Source of the DNA: Gammaproteobacteria bacterium | Lineage (GTDB): Bacteria; Pseudomonadota; Gammaproteobacteria; Pseudomonadales; Halieaceae | Direction: 5' to 3' | Length of the DNA stretch: 64,000 nt | NCBI GenBank assembly: GCA_030427085.1 | Contig: JAUHXH010000001.1 | Span: 310,001-374,000, forward strand | Shown here: in pieces, positions 51,647-64,000 of the stretch | How positions within the stretch are numbered: position 1 is the first letter of the stretch | How the letters are laid out: every line of letters starts with the position of its first letter | Notes under the pieces: model-generated | What the model saw: only the letters and a program-made list of their open reading frames with translations | Told to the model about the DNA's origin: nothing | Databases searched by the model: none | Program-made: the position numbers and the translations under genes

Positions 51647-52660
51647 GTGTTCACCCTGGAGGAACTGGCCCGACGACTGGGCTGCGAATTCCGGGGTGAA
51701 GCTACGCGACAACTGGCTGGACTGGGCACCTTATCGGGTGCCGGGTCCAACCAGCTCAGTTTTCTCTCCAACCGCAAGTACCTTCGCCAGCTGGATGAAA
51801 CCGGTGCTGGCGCGGTCATTCTGCACCCGGAGCATGCACCGTCGTGCCCCGTCGACTGCCTACTTTCGGAAACCCCGTATTTGACCTTCGCCCGTGCGAC
51901 CGCGCTGTTTGATACTGCGCCACAGGTAGCGGCGGGCGTACACGCTCATGCAACGGTCTCTCCTGACGCCGAGGTCCACACGTCGGCCAGTGTTGCTGCC
52001 GGTGCCGTCATCGATGCCGGTGCCGTGGTGGGAGAGGGTGCCGTGATTGGCGCACGCTGCTATGTGGGGCACGATTCGTACGTGGGTCCGCGCTCGCGCC
52101 TGTATCCCGGTGTAGTGCTGTATCACGATGTACGGATTGGCGCGGACTGCATAGTGCATGCTAACGCCGTGATTGGCGCCGATGGCTTCGGCTTCGCCCC
52201 ATCGGACCACGGCTGGGAAAAACTGCACCAGACCGGCGGTGTGCGTATTGGCGATCGTGTCGAGATTGGTGCCTGCACCACGATTGATCGCGGTGCCATT
52301 GAGCACACGGTGCTGGAGGACGGGGTGATCGTAGATAACCAGGTACAGATAGCACACAATTGCCGGATTGGAAAAAATACCGCGATAGCCGGTTGCACCG
52401 GTTTGGCCGGTAGTACGATCATAGGCCGCAATTGCACCCTCGCCGGCGCTGTGGGGGTGGTGGGGCATCTGGAAATCTGCGATAACGTGCATGTCACTGC
52501 AATGACCCTTGTCACCCGCTCTATAACGCAACCGGGGTCGTACTCATCCGGTACGCCCATGCTGGAAAGCCGGCAGTGGCGCCGTAACGCGGTGCGGTTC
52601 GGTCATCTGGATGCGATCCAGAAGCGGCTAGCGGCGCTGGAGAAACCAACCCAGTCATAA
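51647..52660 (+). CDS. lpxD: UDP-3-O-(3-hydroxyacyl)glucosamine N-acyltransferase
   Basis: This 337-residue left-handed beta-helix acyltransferase adds the N-linked hydroxyacyl chain in lipid A synthesis. It has the N-terminal uridine-binding domain ([13 protein letters not shown]), hexapeptide repeats (about 100-310) and catalytic-region [16 protein letters not shown] (His). Start GTG. Spacing to skp is 7 bases and to fabZ 19. Confidence 0.96.
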   Translation: MFTLEELARRLGCEFRGEATRQLAGLGTLSGAGSNQLSFLSNRKYLRQLDETGAGAVILHPEHAPSCPVDCLLSETPYLTFARATALFDTAPQVAAGVHAHATVSPDAEVHTSASVAAGAVIDAGAVVGEGAVIGARCYVGHDSYVGPRSRLYPGVVLYHDVRIGADCIVHANAVIGADGFGFAPSDHGWEKLHQTGGVRIGDRVEIGACTTIDRGAIEHTVLEDGVIVDNQVQIAHNCRIGKNTAIAGCTGLAGSTIIGRNCTLAGAVGVVGHLEICDNVHVTAMTLVTRSITQPGSYSSGTPMLESRQWRRNAVRFGHLDAIQKRLAALEKPTQS

Positions 52661-52679
52661 GTTGAGGAATTCCGGCCCC

Positions 52680-53111
52680 ATGATGGACGTGAGCGAAATT
52701 CGTAAATACCTGCCCCACCGATACCCCTTCCTGCTGGTAGATCGCGTGGTGGATTTAATCCCTGGCGAGTCCATCGTGGCTTATAAAAACCTGTCGGTAA
52801 ACGAACAGTTCTTCGAAGGGCATTTCCCAGATCAACCCGTTTTTCCCGGCGTATTGCTGGTGGAAGCTATGGCGCAGGCCGCAGGAATTCTCGGTTTTAA
52901 AACCATGAACAAGACACCTGCTGACGGTTCCATCTACATGTTGGTCGGGTCTGACAATGTGCGCTTCAAACGCCCTTGTGTGCCCGGCGACCAGGTCATG
53001 CTGCACGCCGCCATCGTGTCCGAAAAGCGGGGCATCTGGAAGTTTGATGTTAAGGCGGAAGTAGACGGCAAACTGGCCGCCTCCGCGACTATCCTGTGCG
53101 CGGACCGCTGA
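52680..53111 (+). CDS. fabZ: 3-hydroxyacyl-ACP dehydratase FabZ
   Basis: This 143-residue hot-dog-fold dehydratase serves fatty acid elongation, competing with lipid A synthesis for hydroxyacyl-ACP. The [13 protein letters not shown] segment and [11 protein letters not shown] plus VEAMAQ (catalytic His and Glu) are present. ATG 52680 is chosen over TTG 52662 because it gives the family length. Second in the lpxD-fabZ-lpxA-lpxB set. Confidence 0.97.
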   Translation: MMDVSEIRKYLPHRYPFLLVDRVVDLIPGESIVAYKNLSVNEQFFEGHFPDQPVFPGVLLVEAMAQAAGILGFKTMNKTPADGSIYMLVGSDNVRFKRPCVPGDQVMLHAAIVSEKRGIWKFDVKAEVDGKLAASATILCADR

Positions 53112-53115
53112 TCGC

Positions 53116-53886
53116 ATGATTCATCCTTCGGCGCTGGTAGACCCTTCGGCCAAACTGGCTGATGACGTCACGGTGGGGCCGTTTACTGTCATCGGGCCGG
53201 AAGTCGAAATTGGGCCCGGCACGATTGTTGAGTCCCATGTGGTGATCAAGGGCCCCACTCGCATCGGCGCCAACAATCACATCTACCAGTTTTCCACCGT
53301 AGGTGAGGCTACGCCGGACCTGAAATATCACGATGAGCCCACCCGTCTGGTGATAGGCGAAAGCAACATCATCCGTGAGGGTGTGACCATCCATCGCGGT
53401 ACCGTGCAGGATCGCGCTGAGACCACCATTGGTAATCACAATCTGTTGATGGCCTATGTTCACATCGGGCACGACAGCGTACTGGGCGACCATACCATCC
53501 TGGTCAACAATACGGCGCTGGCTGGCCATGTCCATGTGGGCGACTGGGCCATTCTGTCCGGCTATACCCTGGTGCATCAGTTCTGTCGCATCGGTGCGCA
53601 CAGTTTCTCCGGCATGGGCACAGCCATTGGCAAGGATGTACCTGCCTACATGACAGTCAGTGGCTCGCCCGCGGCGGTGAAAACCATCAACGCCGAAGGG
53701 CTGCGCCGGCGCGGTTTCAGTGGCGATGCCCTCAGCCAGATTCGTCGTGCCTTCAAGATCATCTATCGGCAGAGCCTGACCCTCGAAACCGCGCTGGAGC
53801 GATTGGAGGCGATGGTGGCGGAAACGCCTGAGATCCGGCCGCTGATCGACTCCATTCGTGCATCCGAGCGCGGCATCGTCCGTTAA
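53116..53886 (+). CDS. lpxA: UDP-N-acetylglucosamine acyltransferase
   Basis: This 256-residue beta-helix trimer catalyses the first step of lipid A synthesis. Hexad repeats begin at the N-terminus (MIHPSALVDPSAKLADDVTV). The catalytic His is in the LLMAYVHIGHDSVLG segment (about 122), and the conserved C-terminal helical part follows from about 185. Length is near E. coli LpxA (262). Confidence 0.97.
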   Translation: MIHPSALVDPSAKLADDVTVGPFTVIGPEVEIGPGTIVESHVVIKGPTRIGANNHIYQFSTVGEATPDLKYHDEPTRLVIGESNIIREGVTIHRGTVQDRAETTIGNHNLLMAYVHIGHDSVLGDHTILVNNTALAGHVHVGDWAILSGYTLVHQFCRIGAHSFSGMGTAIGKDVPAYMTVSGSPAAVKTINAEGLRRRGFSGDALSQIRRAFKIIYRQSLTLETALERLEAMVAETPEIRPLIDSIRASERGIVR

Positions 53887-53892
53887 GTATTG

Positions 53893-55044
53893 GTGGCTCC
53901 CCTGCGCATCGGAGTGGTAGCCGGCGAAGCCTCCGGCGACATTCTCGGCGCCCACCTGCTCACAGCCCTGCGAGAACACTGTCCCGACATGATTGTGGAG
54001 GGCATTGGCGGCCCGCTGATGGCAGAGCAGGGGCTGGAGCCCCTTTTTCCAATGGAACGGCTCGCGGTGATGGGTCTGGTCGAACCGCTCAAGCGCCTGC
54101 CTGAACTGCTCGGCATCCGGGGCAGTATTTATAGGCATTTTTGCGAGCACCCACCCGATGTATTCCTCGGCATCGACGCACCGGATTTCAATCTCCATCT
54201 GGAAGAAAAGCTGCGTGCCGCGGGAGTGACCACCGCTCACCTGGTGAGCCCTTCGGTGTGGGCCTGGCGTCGCGGGCGCATCCACAAAATTCGGCGAGCC
54301 GTGGACCTGATGCTGACGCTGTTTCCCTTTGAAACCGCAGTGTATCGGGAGCACGGTGTGCCGGTGGAGTTTGTGGGCCATCCACTGGCCGATGCCCTGC
54401 CGGTTGAACCGGTCGACCCCGAGGTGGCACGTAGTCGCCTGGGAATATCCGGCAAAGGCCCGCTGCTGGCCATACTGCCGGGTAGTCGGGGCGGAGAAGT
54501 GCGGCTGCTGGGCCCCCTGTTTCTGGACGTTGCGGCGCGCCTGCACCTGCAGTACCCCCATATGAGTTTCGTGGTGCCGGCAGCCAATGAGCAGCGGCGG
54601 CACGACCTGGAGGGTATGCTGCAGGCCCATCCCGGATTGCCGGTCAGTGTGTTGGACGGGCAGTCCCGCGAGGCGATGGCGGCGGCGGATGCGGTGTTGC
54701 TGGCTTCGGGTACTGCCACACTGGAAGCCCTGTTGTTGAAAAAACCAATGGTTGTGGCCTATCGCATGGCGCCTTTGTCGCATGCGGTTATTTCCCGACT
54801 GATTCGCACCCCCTACGTAGCCCTGCCCAACATTCTGGCCGATGCGCCGGTGGTGCCGGAATTGTTGCAAACGGCGGCCACGCCAGAGGCGCTCACCGGC
54901 GCGGTGGGGCAGCTCCTCGCGGATGCCGGCCAACGCGAAGCCCAGGTTAGTCACTTTGAGCAGATCCACCGGCAATTGCGACTGGGGTCGGCCCAGCGCA
55001 GTGCTGCCGCTTTACTACAACTGGTGGGCCGCAATCATGGCTAG
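53893..55044 (+). CDS. lpxB: Lipid-A-disaccharide synthase
   Basis: This 383-residue GT19 glycosyltransferase joins UDP-diacylglucosamine and lipid X. It starts [33 protein letters not shown] and [13 protein letters not shown] are family motifs. GTG 53893 is chosen; TTG 53890 is adjacent. It follows lpxA by 6 bases and overlaps rnhB by 8. Confidence 0.96.
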   Translation: MAPLRIGVVAGEASGDILGAHLLTALREHCPDMIVEGIGGPLMAEQGLEPLFPMERLAVMGLVEPLKRLPELLGIRGSIYRHFCEHPPDVFLGIDAPDFNLHLEEKLRAAGVTTAHLVSPSVWAWRRGRIHKIRRAVDLMLTLFPFETAVYREHGVPVEFVGHPLADALPVEPVDPEVARSRLGISGKGPLLAILPGSRGGEVRLLGPLFLDVAARLHLQYPHMSFVVPAANEQRRHDLEGMLQAHPGLPVSVLDGQSREAMAAADAVLLASGTATLEALLLKKPMVVAYRMAPLSHAVISRLIRTPYVALPNILADAPVVPELLQTAATPEALTGAVGQLLADAGQREAQVSHFEQIHRQLRLGSAQRSAAALLQLVGRNHG

Positions 55045-55654
55045 TGACAGGGACCTATTCGCCATCGACTGGCAGCAACCAGACCTGGCCGGGGTGGATG
55101 AGGTAGGGCGTGGCCCACTCGCCGGCGACGTGGTGGCGGCGGCCGTCATTCTCGATCCGCAACTGCCGATCTCGGGCCTGCGCGATTCCAAGAAGTTAAG
55201 CGAATTGCGGCGCACAGAACTCGCCGCCACCATTCGAGAAAACGCCGCGGCCTGGGCAATTGGCCGGGCCTCGGTTGCCGAGATCGACGAGCTGAACATC
55301 CTGCAGGCGTCCTTACTTGCCATGCACCGCGCGGTAGCCGCACTCAACCCACAACCCAGTGCGGTATTGGTGGATGGCAACCGGTTGCCCCAGTGGCCTT
55401 ATGCCAGCGAAGCAGTGGTCAAGGGTGATGACCGGGTGCCGGCGATAGCGGCTGCTTCAATTCTGGCCAAGGTGCAGCGCGACGCAGAATTGGTGGAGCT
55501 GGACGAACAGTACCCAGGTTATGGCTTCGCGGCGCACAAGGGCTACCCCACGGCGGCGCATTTACAGGCCTTGCGCGAGCTTGGTGTAACTGACGCCCAC
55601 CGCCGCAGCTACGCGCCGGTAAAAAAACTGTTACCGCCTTCGGGGGCAGAGTAA
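55037..55654 (+). CDS. rnhB: Ribonuclease HII
   Basis: This 205-residue RNase removes ribonucleotides from DNA. Signature [19 protein letters not shown] (catalytic Asp-Glu), a third acidic residue in [10 protein letters not shown] and the ILAKVQRD segment are all visible. ATG 55037 lies inside lpxB. It is placed before dnaE, as in E. coli. Confidence 0.96.
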   Translation: MASDRDLFAIDWQQPDLAGVDEVGRGPLAGDVVAAAVILDPQLPISGLRDSKKLSELRRTELAATIRENAAAWAIGRASVAEIDELNILQASLLAMHRAVAALNPQPSAVLVDGNRLPQWPYASEAVVKGDDRVPAIAAASILAKVQRDAELVELDEQYPGYGFAAHKGYPTAAHLQALRELGVTDAHRRSYAPVKKLLPPSGAE

Positions 55655-55664
55655 ACTGGCGACC

Positions 55665-59147
<3,483 letters not shown>

Positions 59148-59223
59148 TCCGCACGGCGCTGGCACATCCACTGGGCAACTTGTAAACTTCGCAACACGTG
59201 TATCTGTTTGACAGTGGCCCCGC

Positions 59224-60171
59224 ATGAATCCCAACTATCTGGACTTTGAACAACCCATTGCCGAACTCGAAGTGAAAATCGAGGAGTTGCAACTGGTTGG
59301 GTCTGACAATGACCTCAATATCAATGAGGAGATTGCCACGCTGCGGGAAAAGAGCACCCGCCTGACCGAGAAGATTTTCTCCAACCTGACACCCTGGGAT
59401 ATCGTCAAGGTGGCGCGCCACCCGCAGCGCCCCTACAGCCTGGATTACATCCCCCGTATCTTCACCGAGTTCGACGAACTACACGGCGATCGTCACTTTG
59501 CCGACGACAAGGCCATTGTGGGTGGCATCGCACGCCTGGACGGGCGGCCGGTAATGGTGATCGGGCAGGAAAAAGGCCGCGCGGTCTCGGAAAAAGTATC
59601 GCGCAATTTCGGCATGCCCAAGCCGGAAGGCTACCGCAAGGCCCTGCGCCTGATGGAAATGGCCGAACGCTTCAAGCTGCCGGTGATCACCCTGATCGAC
59701 ACCCCGGGGGCCTATCCGGGTATCGACTCCGAAGAGCGGGGCATTTCCGAGTCCATCGCCCAGAACCTCGCGGTGATGTCTCGATTGGCTACACCCATCG
59801 TGTGTGTGGTGATAGGCGAAGGCAGTTCTGGCGGCGCACTTGGCATTGGCGTGGGTGACCACCTGGCCATGCTGCAGTACGCCACCTACTTTGTCATCTC
59901 CCCAGAAGGCTGCGCCAACATCATCTGGAAGACTTCCGAGAAGGCGCCCGAGGCTGCTGAGGCCATGGGGGTTACCTCTGCCAAGCTGGAAGAACTGGGC
60001 ATCGTGGATGCCACCATCAAGGAACCGTTGGGCGGCGCCCATCGTGATGTGGAATTGATGGCCGAGCGGATTCAGCAGCACCTGATCAGCCAGATCGATA
60101 CCCTGAGTGCGATGCCGGTGGATGAGATGCTGACTCGGCGCTACGAGCGCCTGATGTCCTACGGCAATTGA
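59224..60171 (+). CDS. accA: Acetyl-CoA carboxylase carboxyltransferase alpha subunit
   Basis: This 315-residue crotonase-fold subunit works with AccD to make malonyl-CoA. The N-terminal coiled segment ([17 protein letters not shown]), [18 protein letters not shown] and [15 protein letters not shown] match the family. Length is near E. coli AccA (319). It lies 76 bases after dnaE. Confidence 0.98.
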   Translation: MNPNYLDFEQPIAELEVKIEELQLVGSDNDLNINEEIATLREKSTRLTEKIFSNLTPWDIVKVARHPQRPYSLDYIPRIFTEFDELHGDRHFADDKAIVGGIARLDGRPVMVIGQEKGRAVSEKVSRNFGMPKPEGYRKALRLMEMAERFKLPVITLIDTPGAYPGIDSEERGISESIAQNLAVMSRLATPIVCVVIGEGSSGGALGIGVGDHLAMLQYATYFVISPEGCANIIWKTSEKAPEAAEAMGVTSAKLEELGIVDATIKEPLGGAHRDVELMAERIQQHLISQIDTLSAMPVDEMLTRRYERLMSYGN

Positions 60172-60195
60172 TCGACGGAGCACTCGGCTCCTCCC

Positions 60196-61519
60196 ATGAC
60201 CTCGCTTCCCCCATTCTGGCCGGCTCTGCAAGATGAGCTGGACGGCCTCGCTGACGCCCCACGCTGGTGGGTCGGCATCAGCGGTGGGCTGGACTCCATG
60301 CTGTTGTTGGCATTGCTTCAGCAATTTCGTCTGCAGCGTCCCCACGCCCCACCCATGACCGCCTTGCATGTGCATCATGGTTTGCAGGCGCAGGCCGATG
60401 AATGGACAGCCTTTTGTGAACAGTACTGCCAAGGGGCGGGGATTGAGTTTCAATGTCACCGGGCCGCAGTCGATCGACAGCCGGCCAGTATTGAGGCGGC
60501 GGCACGGCGTGCACGGTACGAGGTGTTTGAGCAATGCCTGGGGCAGGGCGAGATACTGTTTCTCGCGCACCACCTGGACGATCAGGTAGAAACCTTTTTC
60601 CTGCGCCTGATGCGCGGTAGCGGCCCCGGTTTGGCCGGTATGCCCCGGCAGCGCCCTGTTGGTCGGGGTGCACTGCAACGCCCCTTGCTGGATCAGCCGC
60701 GCAGTGAACTCCAGTCGGCCGCCGAGGCGCTCGGGCTGTCATGGTGTGAAGATCCTTCCAATACCGACGAAGCACTGGACCGCAATTATCTGCGACACAC
60801 GGTACTGCCCCTGCTGGCACAGCGCTGGCCCGGCTATCGGGACACGACAGCCCGTGCAGCGGCGTTGCTGGGTGAGCAACAACAACTGTTGTCGACGTGG
60901 ATGCCACCACTGACCGAACGGCATAATCGCTTCGGTGAGCGCGGCATCGAACTTGCCGACTTGCGCGAGGCGGGGGAGGCCGCTGCGTGGCAACTTCGGG
61001 CGTTTTTGCTCTCTGCCAATGTGCGTATGCCCCCCCGCAGCCGCGTTGACGAACTCATGCGTCAGATCGAGTCCGAAGCCGCCAACGCCTCTCTGGTGTG
61101 GGCCGATGGCTGTTTGAGCCTCTACGATGGTGCCTTGTGGTTACTGCCCACTGCCTCGGCTTATGCGCTGCAGGATCGCCCTATCCGCACTGGCGAGCCG
61201 CTGCACTTACCCGGCGTTGGGGAGGTATGCCTGGAAGCCGATCCGGAACTGCAGGCTGTGAACCCGAACGAAGGCGAACTACGCATGGCCTTTCGCAGGG
61301 GAGGGGAGCGATTCCAGCCAGACGGCAGCCACTGTCGGCAGAGTTTGAAGAAGTTATTACAGGCCTGGCGAGTACCCCCGTGGTGGCGTGATCGGGTGCC
61401 TCTGTTGTTTGTCGGCGAGACCCTGTTGGCGGTGGGCGATGCGGCCCTGCCGGCGTGCGAAAACACAAGGCGAAGCAGGGCACCAAATTCCCCCTGGCGG
61501 TTGGTATGGAGGCCTCTTT

Positions 61520-61527
<8 letters not shown>
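60196..61527 (+). CDS. tilS: tRNA(Ile)-lysidine synthase
   Basis: This 443-residue N-type ATP pyrophosphatase modifies C34 of the CAU-anticodon tRNA-Ile to lysidine so it reads AUA. The PP-loop is GISGGLDSMLLLAL (about residues 28-41), with LAHHLDDQVETFFLRLMRG further on, and C-terminal substrate domains end near residue 440. The stop codon lies inside the first copy of a 23-bp tandem repeat. Confidence 0.95.

Positions 61528-64000
<2,473 letters not shown>

Noticed and set aside
53089-54975. 628-codon open frame on the minus strand opposite lpxA/lpxB
   Set aside because: It lies wholly antisense to two well-recognised genes, has His/Gln-rich composition typical of reverse-strand reading of GC-rich codons, and shows no domain.
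59479-60678. 399-codon open frame antisense to accA and tilS
   Set aside because: Crosses the junction of two real genes on the other strand and has no domain signals.

Overview
This 64 kb window is gene-dense, moderately GC-rich chromosomal DNA from a gammaproteobacterium. The right half holds the classic gammaproteobacterial order rpsB-tsf-pyrH-frr-uppS-cdsA-dxr-rseP-bamA-skp-lpxD-fabZ-lpxA-lpxB-rnhB-dnaE-accA-tilS-pyrG-kdsA, with map-glnD-dapC divergent from rpsB. Together with a long DapD, BamC, a sphingomonad/Halieaceae-style TonB receptor and steroid-type catabolic genes, this suggests a marine Cellvibrionales-like lineage (Halieaceae or Spongiibacteraceae). That placement is an inference. 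No tRNA, rRNA, CRISPR, insertion sequence or prophage was seen.

Layout. 1-7.4 kb: two RND efflux loci on the minus strand (one truncated by the window edge) flanking an MscS channel. 7.6-18.5 kb: accessory catabolic region on the plus strand, with a Nudix hydrolase, a Tat-exported flavoprotein plus cytochrome c, a small lipoprotein, a paired acyl-CoA dehydrogenase (one subunit with and one without the catalytic Glu), an SRAP protein, a TetR regulator, a TonB receptor and a 3-alpha-hydroxysteroid dehydrogenase-like SDR. 18.5-22.5 kb: a minus-strand Mla/MCE-type lipid transporter with an auxiliary lipoprotein, then a DUF3806-like protein. 22.7-32.0 kb: dapA-bamC-MBL, a lipid A acyltransferase, PilZ, an LRR lipoprotein, a divergent class III cyclase followed by a PDE-like HD protein, rsmJ, a TraB/GumN protein and an SDR. 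32.1-40.6 kb: dapE-dapD-ArsC/Spx-like, MAPEG, nth-dapC-glnD-map. 41-64 kb: the translation, envelope and lipid A block listed above.

How genes work together. The rpsB-to-kdsA block couples translation (S2, EF-Ts, RRF, TilS), nucleotide synthesis (PyrH, PyrG), isoprenoid and phospholipid precursors (Dxr, UppS, CdsA, FabZ, AccA), lipid A/Kdo synthesis (LpxD, LpxA, LpxB, KdsA), outer-membrane assembly (BamA, Skp, RseP) and replication (RnhB, DnaE). DapA, DapC, DapD and DapE supply most of the succinylase lysine/diaminopimelate branch. The 8.4-18.5 kb region, perhaps with the neighbouring MCE transporter, looks like a small uptake and oxidation module for a steroid-like or other hydrophobic substrate.

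Most interesting points: the split-catalytic acyl-CoA dehydrogenase pair within a steroid-like gene set with two palindromic operator candidates; a degenerate nucleotidyl cyclase/PDE operon; a 121-bp inverted-repeat element; a bamA without a conventional start codon inside a tandem duplication; and an endonuclease III with a rearranged cysteine cluster.
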